Source: Calendula officinalis
Lineage: Eukaryota > Streptophyta > Magnoliopsida > Asterales > Asteraceae
Reading direction: 5' to 3'
Assembly: GCA_963853835.1 (NCBI GenBank)
Contig: OY970830.1
Span: forward strand, 45,945,966-46,009,965
Length of the DNA stretch: 64,000 nt
The notes under the pieces are model-generated. The model worked only from the letters and a program-made list of their open reading frames with translations, did not search any database and had not been told where the DNA came from. Made by a program: the position numbers and the translations under genes. Shown here in pieces: positions 11,201 through 21,368 of this stretch. Each line of letters opens with the position of its first letter. Position 1 is the first letter of the stretch.

Positions 11201-13066
11201 CTGAAAGTTATGAATGTTTTAGTATAGCACCTTTTGTCACACAATTTGGATATTGAAGAGTTCGGGCCGAAGAGGGATGTTCGGGCCGAATCGGTGTTCG
11301 GGCCGAAGTGGGATGTTCGGGCCGAAGTGGTGTTCGGGCCGAAGTGGTGTTCGGGCCGAAGTTCGGTGTTCGGGCCGAGGATGATGTTTGGGCCGAGGTT
11401 GAAGTTTGGGCCGAGGTTGTAGTTCTGGCCGAGGTTGAAGATCGGGCCGAAAATGAAGTTCGGGCCGGGAACAGTGAAGAGTTTGGGCCGAACTTGTTCT
11501 TGGCAGTGACGAACGAACCATCTATTTTGGTTACTCGTGGGCGTGAAACGGACACCCGAGCTGAACGTTATGGATGTTTTAGTATAACACCTTTTGTCAT
11601 ACAATCTTGGATATTGAAGAGTTCGGGCCGAAGAGGGATGTTCGGGCCGAAGTGGTGTTCGGGCCGAAGTGGGATGTTCGGACCGAGGATGATGTTCGGG
11701 CCGAGGTTGAAGTTCGGGCCGAGGTCGGAGTTCGGGCCGAGGTTGAAGTTCAGGCCGAGGTTGAAGATCGGGCCGAAAATGAAATTCGGGTCGGGAATAG
11801 TGAAGAGTTCGGGCCGAACTTGTTCTTGGCAGTGACGAACGAACCAGCTATTTTGGTTACTCGTGGGCGTGAAACGGACACCCGAGCTGAAAGTTATGAA
11901 TGTTTTAGTATAGCACCTTTTGTCACACAATCTTGGATATTGAAGAGTTCGGGCCGAAGAGGGATGTTCGGGCCGAAGTGGTGTTCGGGCCGAAGTGGGA
12001 TGTTCGGGCCGAAGTGGTGTTCGGGCCGATGTGGGATGTTCGGGCCGAAGTGGTGTTCGGGCCGAAGTGGTGTTCGGGCCGAAGTTCGGTGTTCGGGCCG
12101 AGGATGATGTTTGGACCGAGGTTGAAGTTCGGGCCGAGGTCGGAGTTCGGGCCGAGGTTGTAGTTCTGGCCGAGGTTGAAGTTCGGGCCGAAAATGAAGT
12201 TTGGGCCGGGAACAGTGAAGAGTTTGGGCCGAACTTGTTCTTGGCAGTGACGAACGAACCAGCTATTTTGGTTACTCGTGGGCGTGAAACGGACACCCGA
12301 GCTGAAAGTTATGAATGTTTTAGTATAGCACCTTTTGTCACACAATTTGGATATTGAAGAGTTCGGGCCGAAGAGGGATGTTCGGGCCGAATCGGTGTTC
12401 GGGCCGAAGTGGGATGTTCGGGCCGAAGTGGTGTTCGGGCCGAAGTGGTGTTCGGGCCGAAGTTCGGTGTTCGGGCCGAGGATGATGTTTGGGCCGAGGT
12501 TGAAGTTCGGGCCGAGGTCGGAGTTCGGGCCGAGGTTGTAGTTCTGGCCGAGGTTGAAGTTCGGGCCGAAAATGAAGTTCGGGCCGGGAACAGTGAAGAG
12601 TTTGGGCCGAACTTGTTCTTGGCAGTGACGAACGAACCATCTATTTTGGTTACTCGTGGGCGTGAAACGGACACCCGAGCTGAACGTTATGGATGTTTTA
12701 GTATAACACCTTTTGTCATACAATCTTGGATATTGAAGAGTTCGGGCCGAAGAGGGATGTTCGGGCCGAAGTGGTGTTCGGGCCGAAGTGGGATGTTCGG
12801 GCCGAGGATGATGTTCGGGCCGAGGTTGAAGTTCGGGGCGAGGTCGGAGTTCGGGCCGAGGTTGAAGTTCAGGCCGAGGTTGAAGATCGGGCCGAAAATG
12901 AAATTCGGGTCGGGAATAGTGAAGAGTTCGGGCCGAACTTGTTCTTGGCAGTGACGAACGAACCAGCTATTTTGGTTACTCGTGGGCGTGAAACGGACAC
13001 CCGAGCTGAAAGTTATGAATGTTTTAGTATAGCACCTTTTGTCACACAATCTTGGATATTGAAGAG

Positions 13067-13305
13067 TTCGGGCCGAAGAGGGATGTTCGGGCCGAAGTGG
13101 TGTTCGGGCCGAAGTGGGATGTTCGGGCCGAAGTGGTGTTCGGGCCGAAGTGGTGTTCGGGCCGAAGTTCGGTGTTCGGGCCGAGGATGGTGTTCGGGCC
13201 GAGGTTGAAGTTCGGGCCGAGGTCGGAGTTCGGGCCGAGGTTGAAGTTCGGGCCGAGGTTGAAGTTCGGGCCGAAAATGAAGTTCGGGCCGGGAACAGTG
13301 AAGAG
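13067..13305 (+). repeat. Ordered 17-19 bp monomer tract of the reference unit
   Basis: Thirteen monomers share the 5' half TTCGGGCCGA and differ in the tail. In order the tails are AGAGGGATG (19 bp), AGTGGTG (17), AGTGGGATG (19), AGTGGTG (17), AGTGGTG (17), AGTTCGGTG (19), GGATGGTG (18; GGATGATG in most units), GGTTGAAG (18), GGTCGGAG (18), GGTTGAAG (18), GGTTGAAG (18), AAAATGAAG (18 in total) and finally a 23 bp form ending GGGAACAGTGAAGAG. The same order recurs in nearly all units, with monomers missing or duplicated in particular subtypes. The 378 bp unit is therefore itself an old higher-order repeat of an 18 bp ancestor. The tract is GC-rich and carries about two CpG per monomer. Confidence 0.95.
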
Positions 13306-13444
13306 TTCGGGCTGAACTTGTTCTTGGCAGTGACGAACGACCAGCTATTTTGGTTACTCGTGGGCGTGAAACGGACACCCGAGCTTAAAGTTATGAATGT
13401 TTTAGTATAGCACCTTTTGTCACACAATCTTGGATATTGAAGAG
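13306..13444 (+). repeat. Single-copy core of the reference unit
   Basis: This is the part of the unit that is not made of 18 bp monomers. It begins with a last monomer-like TTCGGGCYGAAC, then runs CTTGTTCTTGGCAGTGACGA, CCAGCTATTTTGGTTACTCG, TGGGCGTGAAACGGACACCC, GAGCTGAAAGTTATGAATG, TTTTAGTATAGCACCTTTTG and TCACACAATCTTGGATATTG. Here the GAGCTGAAAG segment reads GAGCTTAAAG. It is more AT-rich than the monomer tract and is the best conserved part across the window. It may derive from a different ancestral sequence that joined the 18 bp repeats, but I cannot identify that source. It contains stop codons in the + frames (for example TAG in TTTTAGTATAG, TGA in CAGTGACG). Confidence 0.93.
13357..13383 (+). 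other. Imperfect hairpin in the unit core
   Basis: CTCGTGGGCGT at the left can pair with ACACCCGAG at the right around a short loop containing GAAACGG, with two bulged bases. The segment is retained in nearly every unit, including the inverted ones, where TCGTGGG appears as TCGAGGG. It could form a small stem in single-stranded DNA or in a satellite transcript. Nothing shows that it does so in the cell, and because the core as a whole is conserved by homogenisation, its retention is not evidence of selection on this stem. Confidence 0.4.
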
Positions 13445-13856
13445 ATCGGGCCGAAGAGGGATGTTCGGGCCGAAGTGGTGTTCGGGCCGAAGTGGTGTTC
13501 AGGCCGAAGTGGTGTTCGAGCCGAAGTTCGGTGTTCGGGCCGAGGATGGAATTCGGGCCGAGGTTGGAGTTCAGGCCGAGGTCGGAGTTCGGGCCGATGT
13601 TGAAGTTCGGGCCGAGGTTGAAGTTCGGGCCGAAAATGAAGTTCGGGCCGGGAACAGTGAAGAGTTCGGGCCGAACTTGTTCTTGGCAGTGACGAACGAC
13701 CAGCTATTTTGGTTACTCGTGGGCGTGAAACGGACACCCGAGCTGAAAGTTATGAATGTTTTAGTATAGCACCTTTTGTCACACAATCTTGGATATTGAA
13801 GAGATCGGGCCGAAGAGGGATGTTCGGGCCGAAGTGGTGTTCGGGCCGAAGTGGGA

Positions 13857-16800
13857 TGTTCGGGCCGAAGTGGGATGTTCGGGCCGAAGTGGTGTTCGGG
13901 CCGAAGTGGTGTTCTGGCCGAAGTTCGGTGTTCGGGCCGAGGATGATGTTCGGGCCGAGGTTGAAGTTCGGGCTGAGGTCGGAGTTTGGGCCGAGGTTGT
14001 AGTTCGGGCCGAGGTTGAAGTTCGGGCCGAAAATGAAGTTCGGGCCGGGAACAGTGAAGAGTTTGGGCCGAACTTGTTCTTGGCAGTGACGAACGAACCA
14101 GCTATTTTGGTTACTCGTGGGCGTGAAACGGACACCCGAGCTGAAAGTTATGAATGTTTTAGTATAGCACATTTTGTCACACAATCTTGGATATTGAATA
14201 GTTCGGGCCGAAGAGGGATGTTCGGGCCGAAGTGGTGTTCGGGACGAAGTGGTGTTCGGGCCGAAGTGGTGTTTGGGCCGAAGTTCGGTGTTCGGGCCGA
14301 GGATGATGTTCGGGCCGAGGTTGAAGTTCGGGCCGAGGTCGGAGTTCGGGCCGAGGTTGAAGTTCGGGCCGAGGTTTAAGTTCGGGCCGAAAATGAAGTT
14401 CGGGCCGGGAACAGTGAAGAGTTCGGGCCGAACTTGTTCTTGGCAGTGACGAACGAACCAGCTATTTTGGTTACTCATGGGCGTGAAACGGACACCCGAG
14501 CTGAAAGTTATGAATGTTTTAGTATAGCACCTTTTGTCACACAATCTTGGATATTGAATAGTGCGGGCCGAAGAGGGATGTTCGGGCCGAAGTGGTGTTC
14601 GGGACGAAGTGGGATGTTCGGGCCGAAGTGGTGTTCGGGCCGAAGTGGTGTTCGGGCCGAAGTTCGGTGTTCGGGCCGAGGATGATGTTCGGGCCGAGGT
14701 TGAAGTTCGGGCCGAGGTCGGAGTTCGGGCCGAGGTTGAAGTTCAGGCCGAGGTTTAAGTTCGGGCCGAAAATGAAGTTCGGGCCGGGAACAGTGAAGAG
14801 TTCGGCCGAACTTGTTCTTGGCAGTGACGAACGAACCAGCTATTTTGGTTACTCGTGGGCGTGAAACGGACACCCGAGCTGAAAGTTATGAATGTTTTAG
14901 TATAGCACCTTTTGTCACACAATCTTGGATATTGAAGAGATCGGGCCGAAGAGGGATGTTCGGGCCGAAGTGGTGTTCGGGCCGAAGTGGGATGTTCGGG
15001 CCGAAGTGGTGTTCAGGCCGAAGTGGTGTTCGAGCCGAAGTTCGGTGTTCGGTCCGAGGATGGAGTTCGGGCCGAGGTTGGAGTTCAGGCCGAGGTCGGA
15101 GTTCGGGCCGATGTTGAAGTTCGGGCCGAAAATGAAGTTCGGTCCGGGAACAGTGAAGAGTTCGGGCCTAACTTGTTCTTGGCAGTGACGAACGAACCAG
15201 CTATTTTGGTTACTCGTGGGCGTGAAACGGACACCCGAGCTGAAAGTTATGAATGTTTTAGTATAGCACCTTTTGTCACACAATCTTGGATATTGAAGAG
15301 TTCGGGCCGAAGGGGGATGTTCGGGCCGAAGTGGTGTTCGGGCCGAAGTGGGATGTTCGGGCCGAAGTGGTGTTCGGGCCGAAGTGGTGTTCTGGCCGAA
15401 GTTCGGTGTTCGGGCCGAGGATGATGTTCGGGCCGAGGTTGAAGTTCGGGCTGAGGTCGAAGTTTGGGCCGAGGTTGTAGTTCGGGCCGAGGTTGAAGTT
15501 CGGGCCGAAAATGAAGTTCGGGCCGGGAACAGTGAAGAGTTTGGGCCGAACTTGTTCTTGGCAGTGACGAACGAACCAGCTATTTTGGTTACTCGTGGGC
15601 GTGAAACGGACACCCGAGCTGAAAGTTATGAATGTTTTAGTATAGCACCTTTTGTCACACAATTTGGATATTGAAGAGTTCGGGCCGAAGAGGGATGTTC
15701 GGGCCGAAGTGGTGTTCGGGCCGAAGTGGGATGTTCGGGCCGAAGTGGTGTTCGGGCCGAAGTGGTGTTCGGGCCGAAGTTCGGTGTTCGGGCCGAGGAT
15801 GATGTTTGGGCCGAGGTTGAAGTTCGGGCCGAGGTCGGAGTTCGGGCCGAGGTTGTAGTTCTGGCCGAGGTTGAAGTTCGGGCCGAAAATGAAGTTTGGG
15901 CCGGGAACAGTGAAGAGTTTGGGCCGAACTTGTTCTTGGCAGTGACGAACGAACCAGCTATTTTGGTTACTCGTGGGCGTGAAACGGACACCCGAGCTGA
16001 AAGTTATGAATGTTTTAGTATAGCACCTTTTGTCACACAATTTGGATATTGAAGAGTTCGGGCCGAAGAGGGATGTTCGGGCCGAATCGGTGTTCGGGCC
16101 GAAGTGGGATGTTCGGGCCGAAGTGGTGTTCGGGCCGAAGTGGTGTTCGGGCCGAAGTTCGGTGTTCGGGCCGAGGATGATGTTTGGGCCGAGGTTGAAG
16201 TTTGGGCCGAGGTTGTAGTTCTGGCCGAGGTTGAAGATCGGGCCGAAAATGAAGTTCGGGCCGGGAACAGTGAAGAGTTTGGGCCGAACTTGTTCTTGGC
16301 AGTGACGAACGAACCATCTATTTTGGTTACTCGTGGGCGTGAAACGGACACCCGAGCTGAACGTTATGGATGTTTTAGTATAACACCTTTTGTCATACAA
16401 TCTTGGATATTGAAGAGTTCGGGCCGAAGAGGGATGTTCGGGCCGAAGTGGTGTTCGGGCCGAAGTGGGATGTTCGGACCGAGGATGATGTTCGGGCCGA
16501 GGTTGAAGTTCGGGCCGAGGTCGGAGTTCGGGCCGAGGTTGAAGTTCAGGCCGAGGTTGAAGATCGGGCCGAAAATGAAATTCGGGTCGGGAATAGTGAA
16601 GAGTTCGGGCCGAACTTGTTCTTGGCAGTGACGAACGAACCAGCTATTTTGGTTACTCGTGGGCGTGAAACGGACACCCGAGCTGAAAGTTATGAATGTT
16701 TTAGTATAGCACCTTTTGTCACACAATCTTGGATATTGAAGAGTTCGGGCCGAAGAGGGATGTTCGGGCCGAAGTGGTGTTCGGGCCGAAGTGGGATGTT

Positions 16801-18652
16801 CGGGCCGAAGTGGTGTTCGGGCCGATGTGGGATGTTCGGGCCGAAGTGGTGTTCGGGCCGAAGTGGTGTTCGGGCCGAAGTTCGGTGTTCGGGCCGAGGA
16901 TGATGTTTGGACCGAGGTTGAAGTTCGGGCCGAGGTCGGAGTTCGGGCCGAGGTTGTAGTTCTGGCCGAGGTTGAAGTTCGGGCCGAAAATGAAGTTTGG
17001 GCCGGGAACAGTGAAGAGTTTGGGCCGAACTTGTTCTTGGCAGTGACGAACGAACCAGCTATTTTGGTTACTCGTGGGCGTGAAACGGACACCCGAGCTG
17101 AAAGTTATGAATGTTTTAGTATAGCACCTTTTGTCACACAATTTGGATATTGAAGAGTTCGGGCCGAAGAGGGATGTTCGGGCCGAATCGGTGTTCGGGC
17201 CGAAGTGGGATGTTCGGGCCGAAGTGGTGTTCGGGCCGAAGTGGTGTTCGGGCCGAAGTTCGGTGTTCGGGCCGAGGATGATGTTTGGGCCGAGGTTGAA
17301 GTTCGGGCCGAGGTCGGAGTTCGGGCCGAGGTTGTAGTTCTGGCCGAGGTTGAAGTTCGGGCCGAAAATGAAGTTCGGGCCGGGAACAGTGAAGAGTTTG
17401 GGCCGAACTTGTTCTTGGCAGTGACGAACGAACCATCTATTTTGGTTACTCGTGGGCGTGAAACGGACACCCGAGCTGAACGTTATGGATGTTTTAGTAT
17501 AACACCTTTTGTCATACAATCTTGGATATTGAAGAGTTCGGGCCGAAGAGGGATGTTCGGGCCGAAGTGGTGTTCGGGCCGAAGTGGGATGTTCGGGCCG
17601 AGGATGATGTTCGGGCCGAGGTTGAAGTTCGGGGCGAGGTCGGAGTTCGGGCCGAGGTTGAAGTTCAGGCCGAGGTTGAAGATCGGGCCGAAAATGAAAT
17701 TCGGGTCGGGAATAGTGAAGAGTTCGGGCCGAACTTGTTCTTGGCAGTGACGAACGAACCAGCTATTTTGGTTACTCGTGGGCGTGAAACGGACACCCGA
17801 GCTGAAAGTTATGAATGTTTTAGTATAGCACCTTTTGTCACACAATCTTGGATATTGAAGAGTTCGGGCCGAAGAGGGATGTTCGGGCCGAAGTGGTGTT
17901 CGGGCCGAAGTGGGATGTTCGGGCCGAAGTGGTGTTCGGGCCGAAGTGGTGTTCGGGCCGAAGTTCGGTGTTCGGGCCGAGGATGGTGTTCGGGCCGAGG
18001 TTGAAGTTCGGGCCGAGGTCGGAGTTCGGGCCGAGGTTGAAGTTCGGGCCGAGGTTGAAGTTCGGGCCGAAAATGAAGTTCGGGCCGGGAACAGTGAAGA
18101 GTTCGGGCTGAACTTGTTCTTGGCAGTGACGAACGACCAGCTATTTTGGTTACTCGTGGGCGTGAAACGGACACCCGAGCTTAAAGTTATGAATGTTTTA
18201 GTATAGCACCTTTTGTCACACAATCTTGGATATTGAAGAGATCGGGCCGAAGAGGGATGTTCGGGCCGAAGTGGTGTTCGGGCCGAAGTGGTGTTCAGGC
18301 CGAAGTGGTGTTCGAGCCGAAGTTCGGTGTTCGGGCCGAGGATGGAATTCGGGCCGAGGTTGGAGTTCAGGCCGAGGTCGGAGTTCGGGCCGATGTTGAA
18401 GTTCGGGCCGAGGTTGAAGTTCGGGCCGAAAATGAAGTTCGGGCCGGGAACAGTGAAGAGTTCGGGCCGAACTTGTTCTTGGCAGTGACGAACGACCAGC
18501 TATTTTGGTTACTCGTGGGCGTGAAACGGACACCCGAGCTGAAAGTTATGAATGTTTTAGTATAGCACCTTTTGTCACACAATCTTGGATATTGAAGAGA
18601 TCGGGCCGAAGAGGGATGTTCGGGCCGAAGTGGTGTTCGGGCCGAAGTGGGA
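13857..18652 (+). repeat. 4,796 bp tandem duplication, copy 2
   Basis: Direct neighbour of copy 1, at a constant offset of 4,796 bp (for example 9764 to 14560, 10007 to 14803, 12347 to 17143, 13430 to 18226). In the stretches I compared by eye I saw no base difference between the copies. Identity ends near 18652-18671, where copy 1 reads GAAGTGGGATG and this copy GAAGTGGTG. The length is not a whole number of any one unit class, so the event joined monomers of different units. Such identity means either a very recent duplication, strong gene conversion, or an assembly duplication. Confidence 0.92.
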
Positions 18653-21368
18653 TGTTCGGGCCGAAGTGGTGTTCGGGCCGAAGTGGTGTTCGGGCCGAAG
18701 TGGTGTTCGGGCCGAAGTTCGGTGTTCGGGCCGAGGATGATGTTCGGGCCGAGGTTGAAGTTCGGGCCGAGGTCGGAGTTCGGGCCGAGGTTGCAGTTCG
18801 GGCCGAGGTTGAAATTCGGGCCGTAAATGAAGTTCGGGCCGGGAACAGTGAAGAGTTCGGGCCGAACTTGTTCTTGGCAGTGACGAACGCCCATCTATTT
18901 TGGTTACTCGTGGGCGTGAAACGGACACCCGAGCTGAAAGTTATGAATGTTTTATTATAGCACCTTTTGTCACACAATCTTGGATATTGAAGAGTTCGGG
19001 CCGAAGAGGGATGTTCGGGCCGAAGTGGTGTTCGGGCCGAAGTGGGATGTTCGGGCCGAAGTGGTGTTCAGGCCGAAGTGGTGTTCGGGCCGAGGATGGA
19101 GTTCGGGCCGAGGTTGGAGTTCGGGCCGAGGTCGGAGTTCGTGCCGATGTTGAAGTTCGGGCCGAGGTTGAAGTTCGGGCCGAAAATGAAGTTCGGTCCG
19201 GGAACAGTGAAGAGTTCGGGCCGAACTTGTTCTTAGCAGTGACGAACGAACCAGCTATTTTGGTTACTCGTGGGCGTGAAACGGACACCCGAGCTGAAAG
19301 TTATGAATGTTTTAGTATAGCACCTTTTGTCACACAATCTTGGATATTGAAGAGTTCTGGCCGAAGAGGGATGTTCGGGCCGAAGTGGTGTTCGGGCCGA
19401 AGTGGGATGTTCGTGCCGAAGTGGTGTTCGGGCCGAAGTGGTGTTCGGGCCGAAGTTCGGTGTTCGGGCCGAGGATGATGTTTGGGCCGAGGTTGAAGTT
19501 CGGGCCAAGGGCGGAGTTCGGGCCGAGGTTGTAGTTCTGGCCGAGGTTGAAGTTCGGGCCGAAAATGAAGTTCGGGCCGGGAACAGTGAAGAGTTTGGGC
19601 CGAACTTGTTCTTGGCAGTGACGAACGAACCATCTATTTTGGTTACTCGTGGGCGTGAAACGGACACCCGAGCTGAACGTTATGGATGTTTTAGTATAAC
19701 ACCTTTTGTCATACAATCTTGGATATTGAAGAGTTCGGGCCGAAGAGGGATGTTCGGGCCGAAGTGGTGTTCGGGCCGAAGTGGGATGTTCGGGCCGAGG
19801 ATGATGTTCGGGCCGAGGTTGAAGTTCGGGCCGAGGTCGGAGTTCGGGCCGAGGTTGAAGTTCAGGCCGAGGTTGAAGATCGGGCCGAAAATGAAATTCG
19901 GGTCGGGAATAGTGAAGAGTTCGGGCCGAACTTGTTCTTGGCAGTGACGAACGAACCAGCTATTTTGGTTACTCGTGGGCGTGAAACGGACACCCGAGCT
20001 GAAAGTTATGAATGTTTTAGTATAGCACCTTTTGTCACACAATCTTGGATATTGAAGAGTTCGGGCCGAAGAGGGATGTTCGGGCCGAAGTGGTGTTCGG
20101 GCCGAAGTGGGATGTTCGGGCCGAAGTGGTGTTCGGGCCGAAGTGGTGTTCGGGCCGAAGTTCGGTGTTCGGGCCGAGGATGGTGTTCGGGCCGAGGTTG
20201 AAGTTCGGGCCGAGGTCGGAGTTCGGGCCGAGGTTGAAGTTCGGGCCGAGGTTGAAGTTCGGGCCGAAAATGAAGTTCGGGCCGGGAACAGTGAAGAGTT
20301 CGGGCCGAACTTGTTCTTGGCAGTGACGAACGACCAGCTATTTTGGTTACTCGTGGGCGTGAAACGGACACCCGAGCTTAAAGTTATGAATGTTTTAGTA
20401 TAGCACCTTTTGTCACACAATCTTGGATATTGAAGAGATCGGGCCGAAGAGGGATGTTCGGGCCGAAGTGGTGTTCGGGCCGAAGTGGGATGTTCGGGCC
20501 GAAGTGGTGTTCCGGCCGAAGTGGTGTTCGAGCCGAAGTTCGGTGTTCGGGCCGAGGATGGAGTTCGGGCCGAGGTTGGAGTTCAGGCCGAGGTCGGAGT
20601 TCGGGCCGAGGTTGGAGTTCGGGCCGAAAATGAAGTTCGGTCCGGGAACAGTGAAGAGTTCGGGCCTAACTTGTTCTTGGCAGTGACGAACGAACCAGCT
20701 ATTTTGGTTACTCGTGGGCGTGAAACGGACACCCGAGCTGAAAGTTATGAATGTTTTAGTATAGCACCTTTTGTCACACAATCTTGGATATTGAAGAGTT
20801 CGGGCCGAAGGGGGATGTTCGGGCCGAAGTGGTGTTCGGGCCGAAGTGGGATGTTCGGGCCGAAGTGGTGTTCGGGCCGAAGTGGTGTTCTGGCCGAAGT
20901 TCGGTGTTCGGGCCGAGGATGATGTTCGGGCCGAGGTTGAAGTTCGGGCTGAGGTCGGAGTTTGGGCCGAGGTTGTAGTTCGGGCCGAGGTTGAAGTTCG
21001 GGCCGAAAATGAAGTTCGGGCCGGGAACAGTGAAGAGTTTGGGCCGAACTTGTTCTTGGCAGTGACGAACGAACCAGCTATTTTGGTTACTCGTGGGCGT
21101 GAAACGGACACCCGAGCTGAAAGTTATGAATGTTTTAGCATAGCACCTTTTGTCACACAATCTTGGATATTGAATAGTTCGGGCCGAAGAGGGATGTTCG
21201 GGCCGAAGTGGTGTTCGGGACGAAGTGGGATGTTCGGGCCGAAGTGGTGTTCGGGCCGAAGTGGTGTTCGGGCCTGAAGTTCGGTGTTCGGGCCGAGGAT
21301 GATGTTCGGGCCGAGGTTGAAGTTCGGGCCGAGGTCGGAGTTCGGGCCGAGGTTGAAGTTCGGGCCGA
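15869..21368 (+). repeat. 5.5 kb tandem duplication, copy 1 (overlaps the 4.8 kb copy)
   Basis: This 5,500 bp segment is repeated immediately to the right. It includes the last 2.8 kb of the second 4,796 bp copy and the following units near 18585, 18980, 19340, 19719, 20045, 20423, 20784 and 21163. Private markers shared with copy 2 are GGGCCGTAAATGAAG near 18820, CGCCCATCTATTTTGG near 18888, TTTTATTATAGC near 18951, GGGCCAAGGGCGGAG near 19503, TTTTAGCATAGC near 21133 and the one-base insertion GGGCCTGAAG near 21270. Only the part after 18652 is unique to this level. Confidence 0.9.
20297..20311. other. Interrupted palindrome AGTTCGGGCCGAACT
   Basis: Example of the strongest local inverted repeat of the unit: AGTTCGG, a central G, then CCGAACT. 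The shorter form TTCGG-G-CCGAA is in every intact monomer that ends in A, so there are many hundreds of copies in the window. The 15 bp form occurs once per unit at the junction between monomer tract and core. Some units have TTTGGGCCG or TTCGGGCCTAAC here, which breaks the symmetry. It could be a dimeric protein-binding site or a cruciform seed; this is inference only. Confidence 0.7.

Larger units (their letters stand above)
13052..13429 (+). repeat. Reference composite unit (378 bp)
   Basis: This is a clean complete unit, chosen to show the architecture. It starts at the TTGGATATTGAAGAG landmark, runs through 13 monomers (13067-13305), and continues through the single-copy core (13306-13444, which overlaps the next landmark). 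The landmark is only a convenient phase, because a tandem array has no natural start. Units of 378-379 bp and 360-361 bp are the commonest classes in the window. They differ by one monomer of about 18 bp. The unit is duplicated exactly at 17848-18225, as far as I can see by eye, and nearly exactly at 23348-23725. Confidence 0.95.
9061..13856 (+). repeat. 4,796 bp tandem duplication, copy 1
   Basis: Copy 1 of a large direct duplication. Landmarks lie near 9391, 9751, 10129, 10490, 10868, 11246, 11607, 11933, 12347, 12726, 13052, 13430 and 13789. Private markers shared with copy 2 include AATAGTGCGGGCCG near 9764, a one-base deletion giving AGTTCGGCCGAAC near 10007, CACAATTTGGATATTG near 10863 and 11241, and CGAATCGGTG near 11288. 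The left boundary is where identity with 13857 onward begins, inside a monomer tract, which fits unequal crossing-over between similar monomers. No gene is present. Confidence 0.93.

Noticed and set aside
13067..13305. CRISPR array
   Set aside because: Short regular repeats are present, but the sequence between TTCGGGCCGA copies is 5-9 bp and is itself repeated; there are no unique spacers and no cas genes.
13067..13305. CENP-B box
   Set aside because: The box core needs TTCG, four bases, then A; in the monomer TTCG-GGCC is followed by G on both strands. GAAACGG in the core resembles only the tail of the box.
20297..20311. Rho-independent terminators or REP/BIME elements of bacteria
   Set aside because: GC-rich hairpins occur in every monomer, but no T-run follows them and there are no genes to terminate. 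A 64 kb satellite array does not fit a bacterial genome.
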